DNA of 64,000 bases from Burkholderiales bacterium. GTDB taxonomy: Bacteria; Pseudomonadota; Gammaproteobacteria; Burkholderiales; Burkholderiaceae_C. How positions within the stretch are numbered: position 1 is the stretch's first letter; every line of letters begins with the position of its first letter. Of the stretch, positions 29,091 to 38,055 are shown piece after piece. Under the pieces are notes generated by a model, which was given only the letters and a program-made list of their open reading frames with translations, did not search any database and was not told the origin of the DNA. The DNA lies in the NCBI GenBank assembly GCA_016213265.1, contig JACRBA010000042.1:1-64000 (forward strand). The letters are read 5' to 3'. A program made the translations under genes and the position numbers.

Positions 29091-30173
29091 ATGGAACGTC
29101 GTTCCTTTGTTCGTGGTGCCGGCCTCGCCGGTGTGCTGGCCGCGGGCGCCGCGCCGGCCATCGTGCACGCACAAGCCAACATCCGTTGGCGCCTGGCCTC
29201 CAGCTTCCCCAAGTCGCTGGACACCATCTTCGGCGCGGCCGACGTCTTCGCGGCCAAGATCAAGGAAATGACGGGCGGCAAGTTCGTGGTCTCCGTGCAC
29301 GCGGGCGGCGAACTGATGCCCCCGTTCGGCGTGGTGGACGGCGTGCAGAACGGCACCGTCGAAATGGCCCACACGGCGCCGTACTACTTCTTCGGCAAGG
29401 ACGACACCTTCGCCCTGGGCTGCGCCATCCCCTTCGGCCTGAACAGCCGGCAGATGAGCGCCTGGATGTTCCAGGGCAACGGCCTGAAGCTGATGCGCGA
29501 GTTCTACCGGAACTACAACATCGTCAACTTCCCCGGCGGCAACACCGGTGCGCAGATGGGCGGCTGGTTCCGCAAGGAGATCAAGTCGCTGGCCGACATG
29601 AAGGGCCTGAAGTTCCGCACCGGCGGCTTCGGCGGCAAGGTGATGGAGCGCATCGGCGTCGTGCCCCAGAACATCCCCGGTGGCGAGATTTACTCGGCGC
29701 TGGAGAAGGGCACCATCGACGCGGCCGAGTGGATCGGCCCGTACGACGACCAGAAGCTGGGCTTCAACAAGGTCGCGCCGTTCTACAACTACCCGGGCTT
29801 CTGGGAAGGTGGCCCGCAGCTGGACTTCTACATCAACAGCAAGGCGTATGACGCGCTGACGCCCGAGTACAAGTCCATCGTGCAGTGCGCGGCCGCCGCC
29901 GCGCACGTGGATCTGCAGGCCGACTACGACGTCAAGAACCCGACCGCGCTCAAGGCGCTGGTGGGCTCGGGCACCAAGCTGGTCCGCTTCCCGAAGGACG
30001 TGATGGAAGCGGCCTTCAAGGAATCCATGGCGCTGTACAGCGAGCTGTCTGGCAAGAACCCGAACTGGAAGAAGGTGTACGAGGACTACGCCAACTTCCG
30101 CCGCGACCAGAACCTGTGGTTCCGCTTTGCCGAGGCCGGCTTCGACGACTTCATGCAGCAGCAGAAGCTGTGA
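29091..30173 (+). CDS. TRAP transporter solute-binding protein (DctP family, 2-oxo acid/lactate type)
   Basis: Periplasmic receptor of a tripartite ATP-independent transporter, 360 residues. The N-terminus MERRSFVRGAGLAGVL carries a twin-arginine signal, with cleavage probably after HAQA. The body has SSFPKSLDTIFGAADVFA, the hinge-region FRTGGFGGKVMERIGVVPQNIPGG, and EKGTIDAAEWIGPYDDQKLGF, which resembles TakP and the Thermus lactate receptor, so 2-oxo or hydroxy acids are the likely ligands. CAGGAGAC provides a good Shine-Dalgarno. The membrane subunits are convergent, 1.5-3.9 kb downstream, beyond nhaD. Confidence 0.92.
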   Translation: MERRSFVRGAGLAGVLAAGAAPAIVHAQANIRWRLASSFPKSLDTIFGAADVFAAKIKEMTGGKFVVSVHAGGELMPPFGVVDGVQNGTVEMAHTAPYYFFGKDDTFALGCAIPFGLNSRQMSAWMFQGNGLKLMREFYRNYNIVNFPGGNTGAQMGGWFRKEIKSLADMKGLKFRTGGFGGKVMERIGVVPQNIPGGEIYSALEKGTIDAAEWIGPYDDQKLGFNKVAPFYNYPGFWEGGPQLDFYINSKAYDALTPEYKSIVQCAAAAAHVDLQADYDVKNPTALKALVGSGTKLVRFPKDVMEAAFKESMALYSELSGKNPNWKKVYEDYANFRRDQNLWFRFAEAGFDDFMQQQKL

Positions 30174-30222
30174 TTCGGCGGGTGCGCCGCCGCGAGGTGG
30201 CGCAACGCGTCGCAGCCAACAC

Positions 30223-30253
30223 AAAGGGGCGCGAACATCGCGCCCCTTTTTTT
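30223..30253 (+). terminator. strong intrinsic terminator after the TRAP receptor gene
   Basis: AAAGGGGCGCG-AACAT-CGCGCCCCTTT followed by TTTT, 50 bases after the stop. Read from the other strand it also has an A/U flank, so it can serve nhaD as well. Confidence 0.88.
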
Positions 30254-30278
30254 GTGCCCGCAGGGCCTGCCGTGCGGC

Positions 30279-31556
30279 TCAGGCGTTCTGCAGCAGGTAG
30301 ACGGCCGCGCCCGCCGCGTAGCCCAGCAGGGCCAGGCCGCTGAACTTGCGCAGGTACCAGCCGAAGCTGATGCGTTCCATGCCCATGGCGGCCACGCCGG
30401 CGGCCGAGCCGATGATGAGGATGGACCCGCCCGTGCCGGCGCAATAGGCCAGGAACTCCCACAGCAGGTGGTCGGTGGGATAGGTGTCCAGGCTGTACAT
30501 GCCCATGGCGGCGGCGACCAGCGGCACGTTGTCCACCACGGCGCTCACCACGCCGATGGCCAGCACGATGAGGTCCACCCGGCCGATGGTCTGGTCGAGG
30601 TGGGCGGCCAGGCTGGACAGCAGGTGGGTGTGCTCCAGCACGGCCACCGCCAGCAGGATGCCGATGAAGAAGACGATGGACGCCATGTCGATGCGGCTGA
30701 GGGCGTTCACCAGCGTGAGCGGCTGGCTGCTCTCCTCGTCTTTGCCGCGGTGCACCAGGTCACCCACCAGCCACAGCAGGCCCAGCCCGAACAGGATGCC
30801 CAGGAAGGGCGGCAGGTGGGTCACGGTCTTGAACACCGGCACGGCCACCAGGATGCCCAGGCCGAGGGCCAGCATGAGGTTGCGCTCGAAGGCCGTGGTG
30901 AGCAGCCCGCCGTCGCCTTGCGCGCCGGCGGGCGGCTCCACGCGCTGCCCGCGCAGCAGCCAGCCCATCACCGTCACCGGCACCAGCAGGTTCACGAGGG
31001 ACGGCAGGAAGACCGACTTCATGATCGCCAGGCTGGTGATCTGGCCGCCGATCCACAGCATGGTGGTGGTCACGTCGCCGATGGGCGACCAGGCGCCTCC
31101 CGCGTTGGCGGCGATGACGATGGCGCCGGCGAAATACAGCCGGTCGGCCGTGCGCGCCAGCAGCTTGCGGGTCAGCGAGATCATGACGATGGTGGTCGTC
31201 AGGTTGTCCAGCACCGCGCTGAGGAAGAAGGTCACCACCGCGATCAGCCACAGCAGGCCGGACAGCGTGGTGGTGCGGATGCGCGACGTGATGGCGTCGA
31301 AGCCGTTGTGCGCGTCCACCACTTCCACGATGGTCATGGCGCCGATCAGGAAGAACACGATCTGCGCCGTGGCGGTGAGCGTCTCGCCCAGCTCGGTGCC
31401 CACGCGCGTGGCGTCACCGGCCGAGACGGCGTACAGGGTCCACATCAGGCCGGCGCCGATGAGGGCCGAGCCCGACTTGTTGATGCGCAGGGGGTGCTCG
31501 AGCGCGATCGCCAGGTAGGCGATCGCGAAGATCACGACGAGGGCGGTGGTCAGCAT
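30279..31556 (-). CDS. nhaD: Na+/H+ antiporter NhaD
   Basis: A 425-residue sodium/proton antiporter of the ion transporter superfamily. About 12 hydrophobic segments are visible. Family motifs include VFFLSAVLDNLTTTIVMISL and ANAGGAWSPIGDVTTTMLWIGG, with acidic and Asp/Asn residues that bind Na+, and the mirrored VVSAVVDNVPLVAAAMGM with AYCAGTGGSILIIGSAAGV. ATG at 31556 is chosen; a GTG 15 bases upstream (31571) is an alternative. It lies between the TRAP receptor gene and the TRAP membrane subunits, which are usually sodium-driven. Confidence 0.92.
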   Translation of the reverse strand: MLTTALVVIFAIAYLAIALEHPLRINKSGSALIGAGLMWTLYAVSAGDATRVGTELGETLTATAQIVFFLIGAMTIVEVVDAHNGFDAITSRIRTTTLSGLLWLIAVVTFFLSAVLDNLTTTIVMISLTRKLLARTADRLYFAGAIVIAANAGGAWSPIGDVTTTMLWIGGQITSLAIMKSVFLPSLVNLLVPVTVMGWLLRGQRVEPPAGAQGDGGLLTTAFERNLMLALGLGILVAVPVFKTVTHLPPFLGILFGLGLLWLVGDLVHRGKDEESSQPLTLVNALSRIDMASIVFFIGILLAVAVLEHTHLLSSLAAHLDQTIGRVDLIVLAIGVVSAVVDNVPLVAAAMGMYSLDTYPTDHLLWEFLAYCAGTGGSILIIGSAAGVAAMGMERISFGWYLRKFSGLALLGYAAGAAVYLLQNA

Positions 31557-31620
31557 GGCGTGTCGGCGCACGCCGCGGCGCGCGCGTCGGTTCAGGAAGG
31601 GGGAAGGCGCCTGGAGGTCG

Positions 31621-31653
31621 CGGCGAGGCGGCCCGGGCGGGCCGCCTCGCCGG
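31621..31653 (-). terminator. 14-base-pair GC hairpin between dctM and nhaD
   Basis: CGGCGAGGCGGCCC-GGGC-GGGCCGCCTCGCCG is a perfect 14-base-pair stem just past the dctM stop. It lacks a U tract, so it may act as a barrier or 3'-end stabiliser rather than an intrinsic terminator. Confidence 0.5.
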
Positions 31654-31661
31654 GCCGACGA

Positions 31662-33419
31662 TCAGGGCTTGGCCGGGGTGTCGCTCAGGCCCTGCATCGG
31701 GTCGAACGCCGGCTCGCTGGCGCCGGGCTCGCCGCTGGGGGCGCTGTCGCTCTGCATCAGCTGCTCGAGCGCCTGGTTCGGGTCCACCTGGGTCTGCTCG
31801 CTGAGGCCGCTCACCACCAGGCTCGGCATGGCGATGATGAGACCCACCATGATGAGCTGCAGGATGATGAAGGCGATGGAGCCCTTGTAGATCTGCGGCG
31901 TCGTCACGGCAGGGATGGCCTCGCCGGTGACGCGGTCCTTGTAGTCGGCCTTGGGCGCCACGCTGCGCAGGTAGAACAGGGCAAAGCCGAAGGGCGGCGT
32001 CAGGAACGAGGTCTGCAGGTTCATGGCGATGACCACACCGAACCACACCATCACCGCGTCCACCGGCACACCAGGCAGCATCTCCGGCAGCAGCTTCTCG
32101 GCCACCGGCACCAGCATCGGGATCACGATGAAGGCGATCTCGAAGAAGTCGATGAAGCAGCCAAGGATGAAGATCAGCAGGTTGACGATGATGAGGAAGC
32201 CCAGCGCGCCGCCCGGCAGCTTGTCGAACAGGTGTTCCACCCACACGTGGCCGTCGGCCGCATTGAAGGTGAAGCTGAACACGGTCGAGCCGATCAGGAT
32301 GAACAGCACGAAGGTGGCGAGCTTGGCGGTGTTCTCCAGCGCCTGGTTGAGCAGCTTGAACGACAGCTGGCGGCGCCCGATGGCCATCAGCAGCGCACCC
32401 AGCGCACCCATCGCGCCGCCTTCGGTGGGCGTCGCGATCCCCAGGAAGATGGTGCCCAGCACCAGGAAGATCAGCACCAGCGGCGGAATGAGCACGAAGG
32501 TCACCCGTTCGGCCAGTCGCGACAGCAGGCCGAGCTTGAGCAGGCGGTTCAGGCCCGCGAGTGCCAGGGCCAGCAGCGAGGCGACCGTCATCGACATGAT
32601 CAGCACCTCGTCGCCCGGGGCGGGCGTGGCCCGCTCGATCCAGGCGTTGACCCATTGGCCGTGCACCTGCGACCAGGCCCAGCCGGCCGCACCGCACACG
32701 GCCAGCAGCACCAGCAGCGAGCGGTGGCCGCTGGCGCCGGTGGGCTCACGGTAGATGCGGGCTTCCGGCGGCAGCGCCGGCACCCACGAGGGCTTGACGA
32801 TGGCCACCACGGCGATGAAGGCCAGGTACAGGCCCACGAGCGCCACGCCCGGCACCAGCGCGCCGGCGTACATGTCGCCCACCGAGCGGCCGAGCTGGTC
32901 GGCCAGCACGATGAGCACCAGCGACGGCGGGATGGCCTGCGCCAGCGTGCCCGACGCCGTGATGGTGCCGGTGGCGATGGTGCGGTTGTAGCCGTAGCGC
33001 AGCATGATGGGCAGGGAGATCAGGCCCATCGAGATCACGGCCGCGGCGACCACGCCGGTGGTGGCCGCCAGCAGCGCGCCCACCAGGATCACCGCGATGG
33101 CCAGGCCGCCGCGCACCGGGCCGAACACCTGGCCCACGGTTTCGAGCAGGTCCTCCGCCATCCCGGAGCGCTCCAGGATGATCCCCATGAAGGTGAAGAA
33201 GGGGATCGCCAGCAGGGTGTCGTTCTGCATGATGCCGAACACCCGAAGCGGCAGGGCCTGGAACAGGTTGGAGCCGAACAGGCCCACTTCCATGCCGATG
33301 AAGCCGAACAGCAGGCCGGTGGCGGCCAGGCCGAAGGCCACCGGAATGCCGGTGAGCAGGAAGACCAGGAGGCCGCTGAACATCAGCGGCACGAAATTCT
33401 CGGCAACGAACTGGCTCAT
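31662..33419 (-). CDS. dctM: TRAP transporter large permease subunit (DctM)
   Basis: The 12-helix transport subunit of the TRAP system, 585 residues, longer than the usual 430. The core has LVFLLTGIPVAFGLAATGLL, AIPFFTFMGIILERSGMAEDLL, the ATTGVVAAAVISMGLISLP segment and GTITASGTLAQAIPPSLVLIVLADQLG. The extra length comes from an insert of about 100 residues in the middle (about 210-320, with its own hydrophobic segments), as in the long DctM subgroup. A soluble Gln/Glu/Pro-rich tail ends the protein. Its start overlaps the dctQ stop (ATGA). Confidence 0.93.
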   Translation of the reverse strand: MSQFVAENFVPLMFSGLLVFLLTGIPVAFGLAATGLLFGFIGMEVGLFGSNLFQALPLRVFGIMQNDTLLAIPFFTFMGIILERSGMAEDLLETVGQVFGPVRGGLAIAVILVGALLAATTGVVAAAVISMGLISLPIMLRYGYNRTIATGTITASGTLAQAIPPSLVLIVLADQLGRSVGDMYAGALVPGVALVGLYLAFIAVVAIVKPSWVPALPPEARIYREPTGASGHRSLLVLLAVCGAAGWAWSQVHGQWVNAWIERATPAPGDEVLIMSMTVASLLALALAGLNRLLKLGLLSRLAERVTFVLIPPLVLIFLVLGTIFLGIATPTEGGAMGALGALLMAIGRRQLSFKLLNQALENTAKLATFVLFILIGSTVFSFTFNAADGHVWVEHLFDKLPGGALGFLIIVNLLIFILGCFIDFFEIAFIVIPMLVPVAEKLLPEMLPGVPVDAVMVWFGVVIAMNLQTSFLTPPFGFALFYLRSVAPKADYKDRVTGEAIPAVTTPQIYKGSIAFIILQLIMVGLIIAMPSLVVSGLSEQTQVDPNQALEQLMQSDSAPSGEPGASEPAFDPMQGLSDTPAKP

Positions 33420-34027
33420 GCGCGGCTCCCGGCGGCGGTCTTCTCGGCGGCGGCCGCGGCGGCCAGTTCCTCGGCGAGTTCTTCCTCGGCCGACTTGGCA
33501 TGGATGACGCTGAACGGCTGGTCACGGTGGCCGGTGAGGTAGGCCACCCGCTTGATCAGCTCGGACACCGACTGCACCAGCAGCAGGGCGAAGCCCACGG
33601 GGATGAGCAGCAGGACCGGCCAGCGGATCAGGCCACCGGCGTTCTGGCTCATCTCACCGCTGACCCAGGCGTTCTCGAACAGCGGCCAGCCCAGCCAGAT
33701 CATGATGATCGACAGCGGGATGGTGAACACCACCATGCCCAGCGCGTCGATCACCGCATTGGTGCGCGACGACAGCCGAGCAGACACGAAGTCGATGCGC
33801 ACGTGCCCGTTGTGCAGGAACACGTAGCCCACGCCCAGCATGAACACGCCGGCGAAGAGGTACCACTGGATCTCCAGCAGGCCGTTCGAGCTGTAGTTGA
33901 ACAGCTTGCGCACGATGGCATTGCCGGCGCTGATGAGCACGGCCGCCAGCACCAGCCAGCGGATCAGTTTGCCCAGCAGCTCGTCGAACGAGTCTATCCA
34001 GGCGGAAAGTCGAAGCAAGGTGGCCAA
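33416..34027 (-). CDS. dctQ: TRAP transporter small permease subunit (DctQ)
   Basis: A 203-residue four-helix membrane protein. FNYSSNGLLEIQWYLFAGVFMLGVGYVFLHNGHVRIDF is the diagnostic DctQ motif, and WLGWPLFENAWVSGEMSQNAGGLIRWPV the second conserved segment. A C-terminal Glu/Ala-rich cytosolic tail (AEEELAEELAAAAAAEKT) is likely helical. A strong AGGAGACAA Shine-Dalgarno precedes the ATG. It is cotranscribed with dctM; the receptor is encoded on the opposite strand beyond nhaD. Confidence 0.92.
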   Translation of the reverse strand: MATLLRLSAWIDSFDELLGKLIRWLVLAAVLISAGNAIVRKLFNYSSNGLLEIQWYLFAGVFMLGVGYVFLHNGHVRIDFVSARLSSRTNAVIDALGMVVFTIPLSIIMIWLGWPLFENAWVSGEMSQNAGGLIRWPVLLLIPVGFALLLVQSVSELIKRVAYLTGHRDQPFSVIHAKSAEEELAEELAAAAAAEKTAAGSRA

Positions 34028-34146
34028 GGTTGTCTCCTGTGGATCTCATCGCCGGGCACGGGCAGCCGCGCCCAGCTGGCCCGCACTGTAGAAGACTGGC
34101 CCTGAAAGAACTCTGAAACGGGCGGCGTGGCTGCACGCCGCGCGGG

Positions 34147-34494
34147 TCAGCCCTGGGTGGCGCTCAGGTACAGGCGCGTGGAACGCGCGCCCGAGCGGCA
34201 GAAGCACAGCAGCGGGCGCGGCAGCTCGGCGAGCAGGGCGCCGAAGGCGGCGATCTGCTCGGGCGACTGCCAGGCGCCGTTGACCGGCAGGAAGCGGTAT
34301 TCCAGGCCAGCCGCCCGGGCGGCGGCCTCGACGTCGGCGCTGGTGGGCTGGTCGGCGCCGCCTTCGAAATCGGGCCGGTTGTTGACGACGCTGCGGAAGC
34401 CCAGGCGGGCCACCTCGGCCATGGCGGCCGCATCGAGCTGGGGCGCGACGAAGACGTCGTCGGCGACGGGGCGCAGGGGCAGGGCGGTGTTCAT
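34147..34494 (-). CDS. TIGR01244/DUF442 family sulfurtransferase- or phosphatase-like protein
   Basis: A 115-residue single-domain protein of the DUF442 (Blh N-terminal) family. FVAPQLDAAAMAEVARLGFRSVVNNRPDFEG and the loop CFCRSGARST (Cys followed five residues later by Arg, a rhodanese-type spacing) are diagnostic. In related organisms it acts in sulfide or persulfide metabolism or as a putative phosphatase; the substrate here is unknown. It starts six bases past the yqeY stop, so it belongs to the rpsU-yqeY transcription unit. Confidence 0.87.
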   Translation of the reverse strand: MNTALPLRPVADDVFVAPQLDAAAMAEVARLGFRSVVNNRPDFEGGADQPTSADVEAAARAAGLEYRFLPVNGAWQSPEQIAAFGALLAELPRPLLCFCRSGARSTRLYLSATQG

Positions 34495-34499
34495 GCCGC

Positions 34500-34946
34500 T
34501 CACTGTGCCAGGGCTTGCTTGACCGCGGCGGAGACCTGGCCCATGTCGGCCTTGCCCGCCAGGCGGGCCTTGGCCGCGCCCATCACCTTGCCCATGTCGC
34601 CCGGACCGGTGGCGCCCAGCTCGGCCACCAGGGCCTTCACCTCGGCCACGATCTCGTCGGCACTCAGGCGCTGGGGCAGGTAGGCGGCCAGCACGGCCAC
34701 CTCGGCGCTCTCCTTGTCGGCCAGGTCGGTGCGGCCGGCTTGCTGGAAGGCGGCGATCGAATCCTTGCGCTGCTTGATGAGCTTGTCGACGATGGCCACG
34801 ACCGCGGCATCGTCCAGCTCGACGCGCTCGTCGACTTCCTTCTGCTTGCAGGCGGCCAGCAGCATGCGGATGGTGGACAGCCGGTCGGCTTCCTTGGCGC
34901 GCATGGCGGCCTTCATGTCGTCGGTGATGCGGTCTTTGAGGCTCAT
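34500..34946 (-). CDS. GatB/YqeY domain-containing protein
   Basis: A 148-residue helical protein of the YqeY family, similar to the C-terminal tRNA-binding domain of GatB. MSLKDRITDDMKAAMRAKEADRLSTIRMLLAACKQKEVD and GDMGKVMGAAKARLAGKADMGQVSAAVKQAL are diagnostic. Its function is unproven; a tRNA- or ribosome-linked role is suspected. It follows rpsU by 131 bases, with an intrinsic terminator between them, the usual rpsU-yqeY order. Confidence 0.92.
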   Translation of the reverse strand: MSLKDRITDDMKAAMRAKEADRLSTIRMLLAACKQKEVDERVELDDAAVVAIVDKLIKQRKDSIAAFQQAGRTDLADKESAEVAVLAAYLPQRLSADEIVAEVKALVAELGATGPGDMGKVMGAAKARLAGKADMGQVSAAVKQALAQ

Positions 34947-34995
34947 GGGGGTCTTTCGGGCAATGCCGCGGTGGGCGGCGGGGGCTCAGAAACGA

Positions 34996-35028
34996 CAAAA
35001 GCCCGCAACGGCGTCCCGCGCGGGCTTT
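34996..35028 (-). terminator. intrinsic terminator between rpsU and yqeY
   Basis: On the minus strand AAAGCCCGC, a 13-base loop and GCGGGCTTTT. It would end most rpsU transcripts and allow limited read-through into yqeY. Confidence 0.78.
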
Positions 35029-35077
35029 CGGTCAAGGGCAAGGGCTGCCGAGGCAGCCCGGGCCGCGAGCGCCGGGC

Positions 35078-35290
35078 TCAGTACAGCTTCTTGGGCAGCT
35101 GCATGCTGCGCACGCGCTTGTAGTGGCGCTTGACGGCGGCGGCCTTCTTGCGCTTGCGCTCGGCAGTGGGCTTCTCGTAGAACTCGCGGGCGCGCAGTTC
35201 GGTCAGCAGACCCAGCTTTTCGATGGTGCGCTTGAAGCGGCGCAGGGCCACGTCGAACGGCTCGTTTTCCTTGACACGGATGGTCGTCAT
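35078..35290 (-). CDS. rpsU: 30S ribosomal protein S21
   Basis: A 70-residue, very basic protein ([21 protein letters not shown], then [20 protein letters not shown]) that binds near the anti-Shine-Dalgarno end of 16S rRNA and promotes initiation on structured or SD-containing mRNAs. This is relevant because several genes in the window seem to lack leaders. Length is normal. A TAGAAT box lies at 35409-35414. The gene is isolated by terminators on its 3' side. Confidence 0.96.
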
Positions 35291-35408
35291 GAGGGGAAGG
35301 ATCCTTCGGGGAAGATGCGCTCGGTGCCTTGCGCCGGCTGGTGTGGGACACGCCAGCCGCACTCGAGTGGACGCAAGATCGACACGCGGTTTGCTAGCAA
35401 AGTCGGGC

Positions 35409-35414
35409 ATTCTA
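35409..35414 (-). promoter_or_regulatory. candidate -10 box of rpsU (TAGAAT)
   Basis: TAGAAT on the minus strand, 118 bases before the rpsU ATG, in a locally A/T-rich patch just after the end of the upstream flavoprotein gene. No clear -35 is visible. Confidence 0.4.
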
Positions 35415-35423
35415 CCCTGAAAT

Positions 35424-36677
35424 TCACGCGCTGGCCATGGCCGCCGTGCCGGCCGCGTGGCGCTCCGCCAGCGCCTCGGCGCAGGCATGGGCGCTGGCCC
35501 ATGCCCACTGGAAGTTGTAGCCGCCGAGCCAGCCGGTCACGTCCACCACCTCGCCGATGAAGTGCAGGCCGGCGTGCAGGCGGCTTTCCAGGGTCTGCGA
35601 GCTGAGGTCACGGGTGTCCACGCCGCCCGCCATGACCTCGGCCTTGCGCCAGCCCTCGGTGCCGGTGGGCACCAGCCGCCAGGCCTGCAGGCCGCTGGAC
35701 AGGGCGCGCAGGGCCGCGTCGGGCAGCTGTGGCATGGGGGTGTCGGGCGCAGGCCCCTGCACCGCCAGCCAGGCGTCGGCCAGTCGGGCGGGCAGCCAGG
35801 CGGCCAGCTCGTTACCCAGCTGCCGTCGCGAGCGCGCCTTGGCCTGGGCCAACTCGGCCGCCAGGTCGTGGCCGGGGGCGAGATCGACCTCGATCGCCTG
35901 GCCGGCGCGCCAGAAGCTGGAGATCTGCAGCACCGCCGGGCCGGACAACCCCCGGTGCGTGAAAAGCAGGTCCTCGTGAAAGGTCGTGCGTGTGTGGCCG
36001 CGGCGGGCCGGCACGTCGGTGGAGATGGCCACCGGCAGGGCGATGCCGGCCATGGGCACGAACCGCGCCCAGTCGGCCGCGTCGAAGGTGAGCGGCACGA
36101 GGGCGGGGCGCGGCTCCACGAGGCGGTGCCCCAGCCGGCTGGCCAGGCGCAGGCCGAAGTCGGTGGCGCCGATCTTGGGCACCGGCAGGCCACCGGTGGC
36201 CACCACGACCGATGGCGCAGCGACGACGCCACGCTCGGTGCCCACCGCCCACCCGCCCTCGGCCGGTTGCACCTCGTGCACGCGGCAGGGTTGCCAACGG
36301 GTGACGCCGCCGGCCTCGCATTCGCGCAGCAGCATGGCAATGATGTCCTCGGCCGAGTGGTCGCAGAACAGCTGGCCCTTGTGCTTCTCGTGGAAGGCGA
36401 TGCCGTGGCGCTGCACCAGGGCGATGAAGTCGGCGGCGCCGTAGCGCGCCAGCGCCGAGCGGCAGAAGTGCGGGTTCTCGGAGAGGAACTGCGCGGGCGA
36501 CGCGTCGCGGTTGGTGAAGTTGCAGCGGCCGCCGCCCGAGATGCGGATCTTCTCGGCCACCTTGGCGGCGTGGTCGACCAGCAGCACCCGCAGCCCGCGC
36601 TGGCCCGCCTGCGCGGCGCAGAACAGGCCGGCGGCCCCGGCGCCGATGACGACGGCGTCGAATCGGTGGTCGGCCAT
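35424..36677 (-). CDS. BaiN/HI0933 (YhiN) family FAD-dependent oxidoreductase
   Basis: A 417-residue flavoprotein. The N-terminal dinucleotide-binding motif is [20 protein letters not shown], followed by [14 protein letters not shown], the HI0933 signature. [18 protein letters not shown] and the C-terminal [47 protein letters not shown] complete the family pattern. The physiological substrate is unknown; one homologue reduces bile-acid intermediates. The TauE/SafE permease gene lies 12 bases upstream on the same strand, suggesting an operon. Confidence 0.92.
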
Positions 36678-36689
36678 GCGAAGGGCCGC

Positions 36690-37517
36690 TCAGCCGGTGA
36701 AGGCCTTGGCCAGCATGTAGGCGGCCAGCACGTAGAGCAGCACGGCGAAGGCGCGCTTGAGCTGGGCGACGTTCAGCGCATGCGCGGCGCGGGCGCCCAG
36801 GGGGGCCATGGACACGCTGGCCGCCGCGATCACGACCAGGGCCGGCAGGAAGAGGTAGCCGGCCGCGCCGGGCAATGCAGGCGGCAGCGACCAGCCGCCC
36901 ACCACATAACCGGCGGTGCTGGCCAGGGCGATGGGCAGGCCGAGCGCGGCACTGGTGGCCACCGCGTGGTGGATGGGCACGTTGCACCAGGTCATGAAGG
37001 GCACGCTGAGGAAGCCGCCGCCGGCGCCCACCAGGCCGGAGACGAAGCCGATGCCGGTGCCGGCCGCCGTCTGGCCCGGCCAATCGGGCATCTGCCGGCT
37101 CGCGGCGGGCTTGCGGCCGCGCAGCATCTGGGTGGCCGAGAACGCCACGAACAGGCCGAACACCAGGGCCAGCGCCTGTCCCTTGAGCAGGGCGAAGGCG
37201 CCGGCGCCTGCCAGCAGGCCGCCGGCGAAGATGCCCGGCGCCATGCCGCGCACGATGTCCCAGCGCACGGCGCCGCGGCGGTGGTGCGCCCGCACGCTCG
37301 ACAGCGAGGTGAAGACGATGGTCGACATCGAGGTGGCGATGGCCATCTTCACCGCCAAGCCGGGCTCCACGCCGCGGTGGCTGAGGATGAAGGTGAGAAA
37401 GGGCACCATCAGCATGCCGCCACCGATGCCGAACAGGCCCGCGAGGAAGCCGGCGGCCAGGCCGAGCGCGAGCAACTCCGCCACGAGCAGCGGGGGAAAC
37501 AGGGAAAGCAGGTCCAT
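36690..37517 (-). CDS. TauE/SafE (TSUP) family sulfite/anion exporter
   Basis: A 275-residue membrane protein with eight to nine hydrophobic segments. The two repeats of the family are visible: FLAGLFGIGGGMLMVPFLTFIL and FVSGLVGAGGGFLSVPFMTW, each with the GxGGG motif. TSUP members export sulfite, sulfoacetate or other organosulfur anions; the substrate here is unknown. It is placed between the EVE protein and a flavoprotein in a tight same-strand cluster. Confidence 0.92.
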   Translation of the reverse strand: MDLLSLFPPLLVAELLALGLAAGFLAGLFGIGGGMLMVPFLTFILSHRGVEPGLAVKMAIATSMSTIVFTSLSSVRAHHRRGAVRWDIVRGMAPGIFAGGLLAGAGAFALLKGQALALVFGLFVAFSATQMLRGRKPAASRQMPDWPGQTAAGTGIGFVSGLVGAGGGFLSVPFMTWCNVPIHHAVATSAALGLPIALASTAGYVVGGWSLPPALPGAAGYLFLPALVVIAAASVSMAPLGARAAHALNVAQLKRAFAVLLYVLAAYMLAKAFTG

Positions 37518-37528
37518 CGGGAAGAGGG

Positions 37529-37993
37529 TCAGGCGTCGAGCAGGGCCAGCACGGCCTGCCATTCGGTGGGCGTCACCGGGGTGATCGACAGGCGGTTGCC
37601 CGGTTTCAGCAGCAGCATGGTGGACAGGGCCGGCGCCTGGCGCATCTCGCGCAGGCTGAGCAGCCGGGTCTTGCGCACCAGCTTCACATCCACATGCACC
37701 CAGCGCGGTTGCGCCAAGGTGGACTCGGCATCGAACCACGGGCTGGCCGGGTCGAACTGCGTGGCGTCGGGGTAGGCGGCGCGGGCCACCTCGGCCAGCC
37801 CGGCCACGCCCGGCTCGGCGCACGACGAGTGGTAGAAGAGCACGCCGTCACCGACCCGCATGGCGTCGCGCATGAAGTTGCGTGCCTGGTAGTTGCGCAC
37901 GCCCGTCCACGGCAGGGTCTGGCCGGGGGCGGCGGCGAGGTGGTCGATCGACGCCTCGTCGGGCTCGCTCTTCATCAGCCAGAACTGGGTCAT
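37529..37993 (-). CDS. EVE domain-containing protein
   Basis: A 154-residue EVE (PUA-like) protein. FWLMKSEPDEASIDHL, PWTGVRNYQARNFMRD and GVLFYHSSCAEPGVAGLAEV are diagnostic. EVE domains bind modified bases in DNA or RNA; eukaryotic THYN1 is a relative. Stand-alone housekeeping copies like this are common in Proteobacteria and are not evidence of a restriction system. It lies just downstream of the 6S RNA gene and upstream of the TSUP permease. Confidence 0.92.
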   Translation of the reverse strand: MTQFWLMKSEPDEASIDHLAAAPGQTLPWTGVRNYQARNFMRDAMRVGDGVLFYHSSCAEPGVAGLAEVARAAYPDATQFDPASPWFDAESTLAQPRWVHVDVKLVRKTRLLSLREMRQAPALSTMLLLKPGNRLSITPVTPTEWQAVLALLDA

Positions 37994-38055
37994 CGCAGCG
38001 GGCAAGGGCAGCGTGCCGCGCGCGCCGCTGCGCGCGAAGAACGGGTCAGGGGAGG

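Noticed and set aside
30252-33542. A plus-strand open frame of about 1100 codons opposite nhaD and dctM
   Set aside because: The His/Gln/Asp-rich translation is typical of the antisense of membrane-protein genes in GC-rich DNA; no start signal or family match.
37529-37993. EVE protein as part of a defence island
   Set aside because: No restriction, helicase or toxin genes nearby; this is the stand-alone housekeeping form.
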